Assembly (NCBI RefSeq): GCF_016862095.1
Contig: NZ_BOMH01000072.1
Span: 1 to 64,000, forward strand
From: Actinoplanes cyaneus
GTDB lineage: Bacteria > Actinomycetota > Actinomycetes > Mycobacteriales > Micromonosporaceae
DNA: 64,000 nucleotides
Direction: 5' to 3'
Position numbers and translations under genes: made by a program. Below the pieces are notes generated by a model. That model was not told where the DNA came from. It ran no database searches and worked only from the letters and a program-made list of their open reading frames with translations. Each line of letters starts with the position of its first letter. Position 1 is the first letter of the stretch. Below are positions 7,971 through 17,250 of the stretch, in pieces.

Positions 7971-8893
7971 CAGTCCACCAGCGTCCGGCCGGTGAGGTGC
8001 AGGAACACGTCCTCCAGGCCGGCCCGGCGGACCAGGGCCGAGGCCGGGCTCAGCGAACGCCGCTGCACCTGCGCCAGGGCGTCGTCCCCGTCGGCGACGT
8101 AGAGCAGCACCCGGTCGGGCAGCACCTCGACGCGCTCGGCGACACCGGCCAGCTTCTCCGCATACGCCCCCTGGTCCTCGGTAGCGAACCGCAGCTCGAC
8201 CACCTCACGGGTGGAGTGCTGCTCGATCAGGGAGCGGGGCGAGCCCTCCGCGACGATCCGGCCCCCGTCCATCACCACCAGGCGGTCGCAGAGCTGTTCC
8301 GCCTCGTCCATGTAATGCGTGGTCAGCACCAGTGTCACGCCTTGCTGCTTGAGCCGGAACAGCCGCTCCCACACCAGGTGCCGGGCCTGCGGGTCGAGGC
8401 CGGTGGTGGGCTCGTCGAGCAGCACGAGGTCGGGCTCGTTCACCAGCGCGCGGGCGATCGTGAGCCGCCGTTTCATGCCGCCGGAGAGCGGCTCGACCTT
8501 GCTGCCGGCCCGCTCGGTGAGCTGGACGAACTCGAGCAGCTCGTCGGCCCGGCGGCGAGCGGTGGCGCGGGAGATGCCGAAGAACCGCGCATACGTCGTC
8601 AGGTTCTCCCGGACGGTCAGCTCGACGTCCAGGTTGTCGAGCTGCGGGCAGACGCCGAGCCGGGCCCGGATGGCCGGCCCGTCCCGCAGCGGATCCATGC
8701 CCAAGATCCGCAGCACCCCGTCGGTGGGTGGCGAGACGCAGCCGATCATCCGCATGGTGGAGCTCTTGCCGGCGCCGTTGGGCCCCAGGAAACCGAACGC
8801 CTCACCGGCCTGCACGTCGACGTCGATGCCGTCGACGGCGGTGAAGTCGCCGAACCTCTTGATCAATCCGCGGGCGTGGATAAGGGCTGTCAC
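7970..8893 (-). CDS. DrrA-like ABC transporter ATP-binding protein
   Basis: The 307-residue ATPase has Walker A GPNGAGKSS, a Q-loop (GVCPQLDNLD), signature LSGGMKRR, Walker B LVLLDEP and the switch His in LTTHYMD. The C-terminal extension of about 80 residues ends with GLEDVFLHLTGR, as in daunorubicin-resistance DrrA proteins. The start is GTG 8893 (VTALIHARGLIKRFG). It is the first gene of the exporter operon and overlaps the first permease gene by one base. Confidence 0.92.
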   Translation of the reverse strand: MTALIHARGLIKRFGDFTAVDGIDVDVQAGEAFGFLGPNGAGKSSTMRMIGCVSPPTDGVLRILGMDPLRDGPAIRARLGVCPQLDNLDVELTVRENLTTYARFFGISRATARRRADELLEFVQLTERAGSKVEPLSGGMKRRLTIARALVNEPDLVLLDEPTTGLDPQARHLVWERLFRLKQQGVTLVLTTHYMDEAEQLCDRLVVMDGGRIVAEGSPRSLIEQHSTREVVELRFATEDQGAYAEKLAGVAERVEVLPDRVLLYVADGDDALAQVQRRSLSPASALVRRAGLEDVFLHLTGRTLVD

Positions 8894-8903
8894 ACCCGAG
8901 ACC

Positions 8904-9425
8904 CTACGGAGGGGGTGCGACAGAATTCTGCGCCGCGGCCACCAACTCACCGGTCGCCTCGATGACGGCGGGCCAATCCGTCCAGGAGCCCGCGTCGTAG
9001 CGGACCGCCCAGCTGAGCCCGTCCTGCCCGCTGACCCGGCGCCCGACCACCCGCAGAGCGCCGTGCTCGATCTCGTGGTGGGTCGTGAACGCCACCGAGC
9101 GGGTCACCCGGGCGCGCACCTGGTTGGGCAACTCCCCCGGCTCCAGCAGCAGGAACGTCATCACCGGCCCGTCCACCAGGACGGTGTAGCCGTCGCGTTC
9201 CCCGGCGACCTCGGCCGGGGTGATCCGCAGCTCCCGCCCGGACCAGGCGACCTTGTGGATCTCGTGCCAGCCGAGACGTTCCCCGGCACCGGGCAGCCAG
9301 ATGCCCCGGTTCGTCGCGACGAGGACGCCCTCCTCGGAACGGGCCCAGGTGAGCACCCGCTCCTCGGCGTCGAGCGGGGGACGGTGCTCGGCCGGCAGCG
9401 GGGGCCGGCGTCGGAAGAGCTTCAC
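8904..9425 (-). CDS. Conserved protein coupled to dnaG
   Basis: This 173-residue protein of unknown function starts at GTG 9425, overlapping the dnaG stop (GTGA). It has no signal peptide or membrane helix. Features include WARSEEGVLVATNRGIWLPG, which looks like a PH-like beta sheet, and a basic start (MKLFRRRPPL). I recall similar proteins beside dnaG in other actinobacteria. The overlap suggests co-expression with primase, but a role in replication is inference. Confidence 0.7.
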   Translation of the reverse strand: MKLFRRRPPLPAEHRPPLDAEERVLTWARSEEGVLVATNRGIWLPGAGERLGWHEIHKVAWSGRELRITPAEVAGERDGYTVLVDGPVMTFLLLEPGELPNQVRARVTRSVAFTTHHEIEHGALRVVGRRVSGQDGLSWAVRYDAGSWTDWPAVIEATGELVAAAQNSVAPPP

Positions 9426-11284
9426 ATGCCACCTGCCGCCTGTTCACGCAGGGCCCGGGCCTGCTGTTCCAGCGAGAAGAGCTCCCCGGCGAGCGCCAGA
9501 TACTGATCCTTGTGGGTGACCGGGTTGAGCCGCTGCACCTTCGATTTCAGGTCGCGGATCCGGGTCGTCACCGCGGCGCCCTGCAGCCGGGCCAGGGTGA
9601 TCTGCACGTAGCGCGGGTCGGCGGCGCCGTCGACCCGCAGGGGCTCCACCGCCAGCTCACTGACCAGGCCCTGCGCACCCAGGTCGGTGCAGGAGTCACG
9701 GACCTTCTCGATCCAGACCACGCCGGCGGTGGCCGAGCACGCGCCGCCGGCCTGGGCGATCGCCTCGCGCAGCGCCGCCAGCACCGGGTCGGCGTAGTTC
9801 TCCGGGCCCAGGGCGTCGAACATCGGGCCGGCCAGCGCCGGCTCCTGCAACGCCAGTTTCAGCGCCTCCCGCTCGACCAGCCGCTGCGGCGAGTCGGCGG
9901 GGACGCGACGGCCCGGCGACCGCTGCTCGGCGGCCTCGCCACGCAGCGCGTTGTTCACCGCACGCTGCACCGGCTCCAGGTCCATGCCGAGGTCGCCGGC
10001 CAGCTTCCGCGCGTACTCCGGCCTCTTCTCCCTGTCCTTGATCTTGGCGACCAGGGGGGCGGCCTTGCGCATCGCCTCGACCCGGCCCTCGACCGTGTCC
10101 AGGTCGAAGCGGGAGATGGTGTGCCGGAGCGCGAAGTCGACGAGCGGCTCACGACCGGCGATCATGTCGCGCACCGCCAGGTCGCCCCGGGTCAGGCGCA
10201 GGTCGCACGGGTCCATGTTGTCCGGGCTGACCGCGATGAACGTGCGCCCGACGAAGCGCTGATCCTCCTCGAACGCCCGCAGCGCCGCCTTCTGCCCGGC
10301 AGCGTCCCCGTCGAAGGTGTAGATGATCTCGCCGGTGAAGCTGTCGCTGTCCATCAGCAGCCGCCGCAGCACCCCGATGTGGTCGATGCCGAACGCCGTG
10401 CCGCACGTCGCCACCGCAGTCGGCTCGCCGGCCTCGTGGCAGGCCATCACATCGGTGTAGCCCTCCACGATCACCGCCCGGCCGCGCTTGGCGATCTCCC
10501 GTTTCGCGTGGTCGATGCCGTAGAGCACGTGCGACTTCTTGTAGATCGGCGTCTCGGGCGTGTTCAGGTACTTCGGGCCGTCGTCGTCGTCGAACAGCTT
10601 GCGCGCGCCGAACCCGATCACGTCACCGCTCAGGTCCCGGATCGGCCAGAGCAGCCGGCGGCGGAACCGGTCGATCAGCGAACCCGACCGGGCCGTCTTG
10701 GACAGGCCCGCGGTGATCAGCTCGTCCTGGGTGAAGCCCTGCAACCGCAGGTGCTTGCTCAGCGCGTCCCACGAGTCGGGGGCGAAACCGCACCCGTACT
10801 TCTCGGCGGCGTCCCGGCCGAAGCCGCGCCCGGCCAGGAACTCGCGGGCCTTGCGCGCGCCGGGCGAGCCGAGCTGGTCACGGTAGAACTCGACGGCGGA
10901 CGCGTGCGCGGCGATCAGCCGCTGCCGCTGCCCCGCCTGCGGCCGCGGACCGGACGGCTGGGGGCCGTCGTTGTCATACCTCAACTGGATGCCGGCCTTG
11001 CCGGCCAGCCGCTCCAGCGCCTCGACGAACGACAGGTGCTCCGCGTCCATCAGGAACTTGATGGCGTCGCCGCCCTGGCCGCAGCCGAAGCAGAAATACA
11101 CCCCGCGGGCCGGGGAGACGTTGAATGACGGGGACTTCTCGTCATGGAAGGGACACAGGCCCTTCAAGTTGCCGCCCCCGGCCGAGCGCAGCGTCACGGT
11201 CTCGCTGATCACATCGGCGATCGAGGTGCGGTCGCGGACCAGTGCGATGTCCTCGTCCTTCACCCTGGCGGCCACGGCATACAT
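9422..11284 (-). CDS. dnaG: DNA primase DnaG
   Basis: The 620-residue primase synthesises RNA primers at the replication fork. It has an N-terminal CHC2 zinc finger (C44, H47, C65, C68 in CPFH...CFGC), the primase core, and a Toprim domain with E274 (VIVEGYTDV) and D325/D327 (YTFDGDAAG) for metal binding. A C-terminal helicase-binding region follows. Length fits the family. It lies downstream of dgt in the same direction with a 38-base gap, as in mycobacteria, and is coupled by GTGA to the next gene. Confidence 0.97.
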   Translation of the reverse strand: MYAVAARVKDEDIALVRDRTSIADVISETVTLRSAGGGNLKGLCPFHDEKSPSFNVSPARGVYFCFGCGQGGDAIKFLMDAEHLSFVEALERLAGKAGIQLRYDNDGPQPSGPRPQAGQRQRLIAAHASAVEFYRDQLGSPGARKAREFLAGRGFGRDAAEKYGCGFAPDSWDALSKHLRLQGFTQDELITAGLSKTARSGSLIDRFRRRLLWPIRDLSGDVIGFGARKLFDDDDGPKYLNTPETPIYKKSHVLYGIDHAKREIAKRGRAVIVEGYTDVMACHEAGEPTAVATCGTAFGIDHIGVLRRLLMDSDSFTGEIIYTFDGDAAGQKAALRAFEEDQRFVGRTFIAVSPDNMDPCDLRLTRGDLAVRDMIAGREPLVDFALRHTISRFDLDTVEGRVEAMRKAAPLVAKIKDREKRPEYARKLAGDLGMDLEPVQRAVNNALRGEAAEQRSPGRRVPADSPQRLVEREALKLALQEPALAGPMFDALGPENYADPVLAALREAIAQAGGACSATAGVVWIEKVRDSCTDLGAQGLVSELAVEPLRVDGAADPRYVQITLARLQGAAVTTRIRDLKSKVQRLNPVTHKDQYLALAGELFSLEQQARALREQAAGGM

Positions 11285-11322
11285 CCTGCCTCGCGCCGCC
11301 CGGCGATTGCCAGCAGGGTCCT

Positions 11323-12534
11323 TCAGGAAACGACGACCAGGTCGCGGTGCCAGGCGACGGCGGCGGGGTCGGTGAGCGACGCCACCTGATCGACGATCAC
11401 CCGCAGCGCCGCGGCGTCACTCCCGGCCGCCGCGTGCAACGGCCGGAAGAGAGGATCCAGCCTTTCCGGCGTACGGGCCAGCGCCGCCACCAGCTCCACG
11501 ATGATCGTGCGCTGCTGCTCGTACCAGTGCTCGGCCGCCCGGGTCCGCATCACGTACCGGAAGGCCATGCCCTTGAGCAGCGCGCACTGGTTCCGCACGG
11601 TCCGCGGGACGATCAGGTCGGCGTCGTACCGGCGCATCGGCTCGGTCCCGTACCGGCTGTGGGTCGCGCCGACCGCCGACGACACGAATCGGCCGGTCAG
11701 CACACTTGTCATCCGTTTGAGGGCGATCTGCGCGGCGTACGACCCGTCGTAGTCCTCCACCGCGGCCACCGCCGGATCGGCGAGCAGGTGCTCGAGCGCC
11801 TCCCCGAGCTGGTCCGGTGTCTCGTCGGAGTAGGTGGCGGCCACGTCCGCGCACAGCTCGGCGCGTTCGGCCGGGTCGCGCAGCAGCGGGCGCAGGTGCA
11901 GGTAACCGCCATGCACGCCGTCCTCGACGTCGTGCACCGAGTACGCCACGTCGTCCGCCCAGTCCATCACCTGCGCCTCCAGGCAGCGGCGGTCGTCGTC
12001 GCGGCCGTCGCGCAGCCAGGTGAAGACCGGCTCGTCGTCGGCGTAGACCCCGAACTTGCGGGTGCCGGGGCGGCGGAACCACGGGTACTTGGAGCAGGCG
12101 TCGAGCGCGGCGCGGGTCAGGTTGAGGCCGGCACCGGGAACCTTGGCCTCCAGCCGGGTGAGCACCCGCAGCGTCTGCGCGTTGCCCTCGAAGCCACCGC
12201 AGGGCTGGGCGGCGACGTCGAGCGCGGCCTCCCCGTTGTGGCCGAACGGCGGGTGCCCGAGGTCGTGGGCCAGCCCCGCGACGTCGACCACGTCCGGGTC
12301 GCAGCCGAGCCGGGCCCCCATCTCCCGGGAGATCTGGGCGACCTCCAGGGAGTGGGTCAGACGCGTACGCAGGAAATCGTCGGACCCGGCGGTGTGCACC
12401 TGGGTCTTGGCGGCCAGCCGGCGAAAACCGGCGGAGTGCAGCACGCGGGCGCGGTCCCGCTGGTACGGGGTCCGTCCGTAGCCGCTGTCCTTGGCGGGCT
12501 CGGATGCCCAGCGCTGGGCGTCTGCGGCCGACAT
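11323..12534 (-). CDS. dgt: dGTP triphosphohydrolase-like protein
   Basis: The 403-residue HD-domain hydrolase belongs to the Dgt family, which removes triphosphate from deoxynucleotides to shape the dNTP pool. Metal ligands are visible: H61 in RLTHSLEVAQ, H90-D91 and H94/H99 in LAHDLGHPPFGHNGE, plus a later D in DWADDVAYSVHD. Its position before dnaG is conserved in actinobacteria. There is no Shine-Dalgarno; a TAAGGT -10 element ends six bases before the ATG, so the mRNA is probably leaderless. Confidence 0.93.
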   Translation of the reverse strand: MSAADAQRWASEPAKDSGYGRTPYQRDRARVLHSAGFRRLAAKTQVHTAGSDDFLRTRLTHSLEVAQISREMGARLGCDPDVVDVAGLAHDLGHPPFGHNGEAALDVAAQPCGGFEGNAQTLRVLTRLEAKVPGAGLNLTRAALDACSKYPWFRRPGTRKFGVYADDEPVFTWLRDGRDDDRRCLEAQVMDWADDVAYSVHDVEDGVHGGYLHLRPLLRDPAERAELCADVAATYSDETPDQLGEALEHLLADPAVAAVEDYDGSYAAQIALKRMTSVLTGRFVSSAVGATHSRYGTEPMRRYDADLIVPRTVRNQCALLKGMAFRYVMRTRAAEHWYEQQRTIIVELVAALARTPERLDPLFRPLHAAAGSDAAALRVIVDQVASLTDPAAVAWHRDLVVVS

Positions 12535-12540
12535 GTGATC

Positions 12541-12546
12541 ACCTTA
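12541..12546 (-). promoter_or_regulatory. -10 element for leaderless dgt
   Basis: TAAGGT on the minus strand lies six bases before the dgt ATG and there is no ribosome-binding site. This is the spacing of leaderless actinobacterial promoters. No clear -35 box is seen. Confidence 0.4.
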
Positions 12547-14174
12547 TGCCGCTCAGCCGGTTTCCGATGGTGCCGATGGGTACAGGCGTGGAGTCCCTTT
12601 CCCGGCGCGGAGGCGTCACGATCGTGGGTCGCCTCGTCGTGATGGGCGCCGCCGGGCTGCTGTCGGTCGGCCTGGTGACCGGTTTCGCGGTCCGCAACGC
12701 GTCGGGCCAGTCCGCCGCGAACGAGGAGATCGCCAAGGTCAGTGAGGCGATGAGCGACCAGTGGAACGCCGACATGATGCACGACGCGCTGCGGGCGGAC
12801 GTGATGGCGGCGATGTACGCGACGACCGCCGCCATGCGGGAGTCGTTCGCGGTGGACGAGGTCGCCGGCCACGGGCAGACGATGCTCACGATGTACGACG
12901 ACGCGGCCGCCAACGCGCCGCCGGAACTCGCCGCGGACTACGCCGCGATCCGCCCGTCGGTGCAGAAGTACACCGAGGTGGCGAACGACATGGTGACGAG
13001 CGCGGCCGAGGATCACGCCGCCACGGCCGGGCGCCTCCCGGACTTCCTCACGGTCTACTCGGACCTGGAGGAGAAGCTGGGCGGTCTTGACGAGCGGATG
13101 TACGCCGCGGTCGAGGCCGCCGCCGCGGAGGGCACCGAGACGTCACGGTCGAGCAACCGATTGATCGTGCTCGCCGCGATCCTGGCCGCCCTGATCACGG
13201 CGACCGCCTGCGCCCTGACGGTCCGGGCGATCCGCCGGCCGCTGCGCGGGATGCTGGACGCGCTGCGGGCCCTGGCGAAGCGGGACCTCACCGTCCGCGC
13301 CCCGGTGATCAACCGGGACGAGCTGGGCGAGATGGCCACCGCGCTGAACGAGGCGACGACCGTGCTTCAGGGCACCGTCTCGGCGACCGCGGACCGCGTC
13401 ACCGTCCTGACCGGCGCCAGCACCGAGCTGCAGAGGCTGGCCGGCACGCTGGACCAGTCGGCCGAGGCGACGTCGGCGCAGGCGCGCAGCGCGGACGCGT
13501 CGGCCGGCAACGTCTCCGGCTCGGTGAACGACATGATGGCCGCGACCGAGCAGCTGTCCGCGTCGATCCGGGAGATCGCCAAGCAGGCGCTCGCCGCGGC
13601 GACGACCACGAACGAGGCCACCACCGGCGCGAACCGGACCGCCGACGCGGTGGCGAAACTCAGCGACGCGAGCCGTGAGGTCGGCGACATCGTGCAGATG
13701 ATCACCAACATCGCGGAGCAGACGAACCTGCTGGCGCTGAACGCGAGCATCGAGGCGGCCCGGGCCGGGCAGGCCGGCAAGGGCTTCGCCGTGGTCGCGA
13801 GCGAGGTGAAGGACCTGGCCCAGGAGACCGCGCAGGCGACCGCGGACATCACCGCGAAGATCCTGACGATCCAGGAGATGACGGCCGGCACAGCGGCGGC
13901 GATCGCGGCCATCTCCGCGGTGATCGACCGGATCGACGACGGGCAGCGGACCATCGCCGCAGCGGTCGAGGAGCAGTCGGCCACCACCGATCAGCTGGCC
14001 CGCGACGTGGGGGCGGTGTCCGCGGCGGCATCCGAGATCAGCGGCACGGTGTCGCACATCAGCACGTCCAGCGCGGACACGGCGGAGGGCGCCAACACCA
14101 CCCGGCACTCGGCCGAGCTGGTCAGCGGCGCGGCCGGCGAGATCCGCGCCCTGATCAGCGAGTTCCGCTACTAG
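12546..14174 (+). CDS. Methyl-accepting chemotaxis protein
   Basis: The receptor has a first membrane helix (about residues 26-50), an extracellular four-helix sensor region and a second helix (LIVLAAILAALITATACALT). A HAMP domain (RRPLRGMLDALRALAKRDLT) and a cytoplasmic signalling domain with the conserved hairpin tip (NIAEQTNLLALNASIEAARA) follow. It would pass ligand binding to CheA/CheW, which are not in this window. Start choice is weak: ATG 12546, ATG 12567 and GTG 12624 (after GGAGG) are all possible. It is divergent from dgt and its stop interlocks with that of the next gene. Confidence 0.9.
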   Translation: MPLSRFPMVPMGTGVESLSRRGGVTIVGRLVVMGAAGLLSVGLVTGFAVRNASGQSAANEEIAKVSEAMSDQWNADMMHDALRADVMAAMYATTAAMRESFAVDEVAGHGQTMLTMYDDAAANAPPELAADYAAIRPSVQKYTEVANDMVTSAAEDHAATAGRLPDFLTVYSDLEEKLGGLDERMYAAVEAAAAEGTETSRSSNRLIVLAAILAALITATACALTVRAIRRPLRGMLDALRALAKRDLTVRAPVINRDELGEMATALNEATTVLQGTVSATADRVTVLTGASTELQRLAGTLDQSAEATSAQARSADASAGNVSGSVNDMMAATEQLSASIREIAKQALAAATTTNEATTGANRTADAVAKLSDASREVGDIVQMITNIAEQTNLLALNASIEAARAGQAGKGFAVVASEVKDLAQETAQATADITAKILTIQEMTAGTAAAIAAISAVIDRIDDGQRTIAAAVEEQSATTDQLARDVGAVSAAASEISGTVSHISTSSADTAEGANTTRHSAELVSGAAGEIRALISEFRY

Positions 14175-14536
14175 CTTCCGCGGGCGGCGAGCACGCAGAA
14201 CTCGTTGCCCTCCGGGTCGGCGAGCAGGACCCACGGCACGTCGCCCTGCCCGATGTCGACCGGCCGGGCGCCCATCCCCACCAGGCGTTCCACCTCGGCC
14301 TCCTGATCGTCGGGACGCAGGTCGAGGTGCAGCCGGTTCTTGACCGTCTTCACGTCGTCGTTCTGCCCGAAGAGCAGCCCGGGCAGCTCGTCGGGGCGGC
14401 GGCGGATCTCCACGTAGTGGCCGTCCCGGTCGTCGCCCTCGTCCACGATCGTGTAGCCGAGCGCCTCGGCCCACCAGCGCGCCAGCCGGGCGGGGTCATG
14501 CGAGTCCACCACGACCTGCTCCCAACGACTGGGCAT
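14171..14536 (-). CDS. VOC-family (glyoxalase-like) protein
   Basis: The 121-residue protein has the beta-alpha-beta-beta-beta modules of the vicinal-oxygen-chelate fold: WEQVVVDSHDPARLARWWAE at the start, HLDLRPDD in the middle, and WVLLADPEGNEFCVL at the end. Members act as dioxygenases, isomerases or antibiotic-binding proteins; the substrate is unknown. ATG 14536 has GGGAGG upstream. Its TAG shares bases with the TAG of the convergent chemoreceptor gene (CTAG at 14171-14174). Confidence 0.85.
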   Translation of the reverse strand: MPSRWEQVVVDSHDPARLARWWAEALGYTIVDEGDDRDGHYVEIRRRPDELPGLLFGQNDDVKTVKNRLHLDLRPDDQEAEVERLVGMGARPVDIGQGDVPWVLLADPEGNEFCVLAARGS

Positions 14537-14778
14537 ATGACCTCCCGGCGATCGACACGTGACGATCAGGTTACGCGACCCGAACGGGCGGTCCCGGCAG
14601 CCCGGGCGGACTCGCCGTGCGACCCGTCCCACCAGGATGACCGGTCACTCGACCAGGACGCACAAAGCGTGCGACCTGTCGGCTCTGTGTCACCGGAGGA
14701 TGGCCCACGGTGGCGGGAACGGCGCTGTGGCCGTACGTCACCAGCAGGGAAGACTCGGAAAGCACGTCGAGGAGAGAA

Positions 14779-15159
14779 GTGCCCGGCGTCGATCACTGTC
14801 TACAGGAGGCCATGACGATCCCTGGCGCCGTGGGAGCCAGCATCGTCGACTACACCACCGGTTTTCCGGTCGCCACGACCGGAGCCGCACCCAATGCGGA
14901 CCACGAGGCCGCGGCCTCCGGCACTGCCGAGGTGGTCCAGGCCGCGAACAGCCGATCGCTGTTCGTCTCGGCGATCCCGCACGACCTGCTCGAGGACCTG
15001 ATCATCACGACGGCCGGGGGTTACCACCTCCTACGGGTCGTGCGGACCGAATTCGACAGTCGCCTGGTGCTCTACGTCTGGCTGGACCGGGTTCGCGGCA
15101 ACCTCGCCGTGGCCCGCCGCCAGATGCAGCGCCTGGCCGACGAGCTCGTCGCATCCTGA
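14779..15159 (+). CDS. Roadblock/LC7-domain protein 1
   Basis: The 126-residue protein is a single Roadblock/LC7 domain: GAVGASIVDYTTGFPVATTG, then LFVSAIPHDLLEDLIITTAG, YHLLRVV and a C-terminal helix (RGNLAVARRQMQRLADEL). Bacterial Roadblock proteins such as MglB dimerise and act on small Ras-like GTPases. GTG 14779 has AGGAGAG upstream; the longer ATG start at 14710 is less likely. It is the first gene of a four-gene operon containing two more Roadblock proteins and a DUF4388-like protein, with no GTPase. Confidence 0.85.
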   Translation: MPGVDHCLQEAMTIPGAVGASIVDYTTGFPVATTGAAPNADHEAAASGTAEVVQAANSRSLFVSAIPHDLLEDLIITTAGGYHLLRVVRTEFDSRLVLYVWLDRVRGNLAVARRQMQRLADELVAS

Positions 15160-15199
15160 CCAGCTACCTGACCAACGCACACACCAGTGAGGAGTAACG

Positions 15200-16210
15200 G
15201 TGGCCGCCACGAAGACCGCCGCACCCGGCGATCTGCTCTCGCAGGTCGCCGAGGGGCGGCAGACCGGAGCGCTGGTGGTGGGCGGCCATCCCGGCGGCGC
15301 GGTCTACGTCTTCGAGGGACGGGTCATCTACGCCGAGTCGCCCGCCGCGCCCGGGGTCGGCGAGCTGCTCACCTCGTCGGGGCGGCTGGCCGGGCGCACC
15401 TGGCAGAACGCGCTCGACCTGGGCACCTCGACCGCCCGGGTGGGCCGGCTGCTGGTCGAGCAGGGTCACCTGACCCAGGGGGAGCTGGAACTGTGCGTGC
15501 TCGGGGCGACCTACGACGCGGCGTACTTCGTGCTCACCTCGGGGGCGGTGCCGGTGGACTTCCTGCCGGCGGCGACGCACTGGCTCGGAGCGGTCGTGCA
15601 CATAGACACCGTCGCCGTGCTGCGGGAGGTGCGGCGCCGGGTCACGTTGCTCGACGACATCTTCCCGAACCCGCGGATCGACACGCACCCGGTGAGCCCG
15701 GTCGCGCGTCCCCCGCGGGAGCGGGTGACGGTCACCGCGCTGCAGTGGGAGCTGCTGATCCACGCGGACGGCCAGCGCACCCCGGCCGACCTGGCCCTGC
15801 TGCTGGGCCGCGCCGGCTACGCCACCATCCAGGAACTGCGGCGGCTCGCGGCCCTGGGCCTCATCGAGCTTCCCGCGGCACGGGCGCCGGACGGTCCCGA
15901 CTTCGTCCGCCTCCCCCAGCACCGTGCCGAGGCGGCCCCGGTGACGCGACCCGCGCCGCCACCACCGGTCGAGGAGACGGCGGCCGTGCCGGTGATCAGC
16001 GGGCCGCCTCCCCCACTTCCCCCGCCCGCGCCACCGCCGTCACCACCGGGCGAGGGGAACACCGGGCCGAACCGGTTGCCCCGGCTCGCCCGCCGCAAAC
16101 CCGGGGCCAAGCTGCCGAAGGAGCTGGCCACCGAGAACCCGCCGGTGCATCAGGGCACCGACGAAGTCCTGCTGAAGCGCATACGCACCGCATTGAGGGC
16201 ACTGCGGTGA
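15200..16210 (+). CDS. DUF4388-like (PATAN) protein with proline-rich tail
   Basis: The 336-residue protein begins with a DUF4388/PATAN-like domain (LLSQVAEGRQTGALVVGG, then YVFEGRVIYAES) that continues to about residue 150. A helical, winged-helix-like segment follows (about 176-236, ALQWELLIHADGQRTPADLA ... LRRLAALGLIEL). Next comes a disordered linker of about 50 residues rich in proline, and a basic C-terminus (LARRKPGAKLPK, LLKRIRTALRALR). DUF4388 domains occur in bacterial response regulators and in gliding and pilus signalling. GTG 15200 has GAGGAG upstream. It sits between Roadblock genes and is probably their partner or adaptor. Confidence 0.65.
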   Translation: MAATKTAAPGDLLSQVAEGRQTGALVVGGHPGGAVYVFEGRVIYAESPAAPGVGELLTSSGRLAGRTWQNALDLGTSTARVGRLLVEQGHLTQGELELCVLGATYDAAYFVLTSGAVPVDFLPAATHWLGAVVHIDTVAVLREVRRRVTLLDDIFPNPRIDTHPVSPVARPPRERVTVTALQWELLIHADGQRTPADLALLLGRAGYATIQELRRLAALGLIELPAARAPDGPDFVRLPQHRAEAAPVTRPAPPPPVEETAAVPVISGPPPPLPPPAPPPSPPGEGNTGPNRLPRLARRKPGAKLPKELATENPPVHQGTDEVLLKRIRTALRALR

Positions 16211-16249
16211 CGCGCGCACCCCCCGATCGAGGAGAAGGAGCGTCCGAGG

Positions 16250-16750
16250 ATGACGGTGGACCCGGCGGTACTCGACGAGCTCGGCCGCCTGCGCAGCAGG
16301 GTGCCAGAGCTGTCCGGCAGCGTGCTCGCCACCGCCGACGGGATGGTCGTCGCGCACGACTCGCACGGCATCGAACCGGACACCCTGGCCGCTCTCGCCG
16401 CGGCGCACCTGGCCCTGGCGCGCCGGTTCGCGCACGCGGTCAACCACGGTGAGCTGCGGGAGTCGGTCGTCGAGTGCGACGGCGGCTACATCACCTCGTA
16501 CACCGCGGGCCCGAACGCCCTGCTCACCGTGGTCACCTCGGGCGACGCGAACCTCGCCATGGTGCACCTGGAGGCCCGGCGGTGCGTGCGCCGGATCGTC
16601 AAGCTCATCGCCCTGGAGACGGTCCAGCACAAGCACCACGTGCGACCGGAGATCCCGCAACAGACCGGACCGTCGCCGATCCCGCTGGCCCGGCGGACCC
16701 CGATGGCCACCCTGCCGAACGTCTCCCGCCGTCGCACGGCGGCCGGCTGA
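16250..16750 (+). CDS. Roadblock/LC7-domain protein 2 with basic tail
   Basis: This 166-residue protein has a Roadblock/LC7 domain (residues about 8-125: SGSVLATADGMVVAHDSHGI, ECDGGYITSYTAGPNALLTV, NLAMVHLEARRCVRRIVKL). A roughly 40-residue tail ends in a basic segment (ARRTPMATLPNVSRRRTAAG). The hydrophobic core pattern differs from proteins 1 and 3, so the paralogues are old. It lies 39 bases after the DUF4388-like gene, in the same direction, with AGGAG-like bases near the ATG. Confidence 0.8.
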   Translation: MTVDPAVLDELGRLRSRVPELSGSVLATADGMVVAHDSHGIEPDTLAALAAAHLALARRFAHAVNHGELRESVVECDGGYITSYTAGPNALLTVVTSGDANLAMVHLEARRCVRRIVKLIALETVQHKHHVRPEIPQQTGPSPIPLARRTPMATLPNVSRRRTAAG

Positions 16751-16845
16751 CCGGCAGGCGCAGAACCCGCGGCAATCCGCCGCATCCCATCCGGCGTCGC
16801 CGTCGTCACGGCGGGCCGCCATCCCACAACGGAGGAACGAATCTC

Positions 16846-17217
16846 ATGGCCGATATGGAAACCGCCCTGAAGGAAGTTATGGAGATCGACGGCTGCATCG
16901 GCGTCGCTCTCGTGGACCACACCAGCGGCATGGCCCTGGGCACCCTCGGCGGCGGCAAGGACCTCGACCTGACGGTCGCCGCGGCCGGCAACACCGACGT
17001 GGTCCGGGCGAAGCTGCGGGCGATGGAGATGCTCAACCTCTCCGAGAAGATCGAGGACATCCTGATCACCCTCGACACGCAGTACCACATGATCCGGCCG
17101 CTCACGAGCCGCTCGGGCAAGGGGCTGTTCCTTTACGTGGCGCTGCGCCGGGACCGGGCGAACCTCGCCATGTCGCGGCACCAGCTGCGCCGCATCGAGA
17201 ACGACCTCGACGTCTAG
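16846..17217 (+). CDS. Roadblock/LC7-domain protein 3
   Basis: The 123-residue protein is one Roadblock/LC7 domain: EIDGCIGVALVDHTSGMALG, NLSEKIEDILITLDTQYHMI, RPLTSRSGKGLFLYVAL and a closing helix (RANLAMSRHQLRRIENDLDV). GGAGGAA at 16831-16837 sets the start. It closely resembles protein 1 in length and in the LEDLIITT/IEDILITL segment, so the two may heterodimerise. It is the last gene of the operon, followed by a strong terminator. Confidence 0.87.
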   Translation: MADMETALKEVMEIDGCIGVALVDHTSGMALGTLGGGKDLDLTVAAAGNTDVVRAKLRAMEMLNLSEKIEDILITLDTQYHMIRPLTSRSGKGLFLYVALRRDRANLAMSRHQLRRIENDLDV

Positions 17218-17250
17218 TCCTCGCCTCCAGCCGTGATCGCCACCCCTTTC

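Noticed and set aside
9512..11128. 538-codon frame opposite dnaG
   Set aside because: It is antisense to an intact primase with all motifs; typical high-GC shadow.
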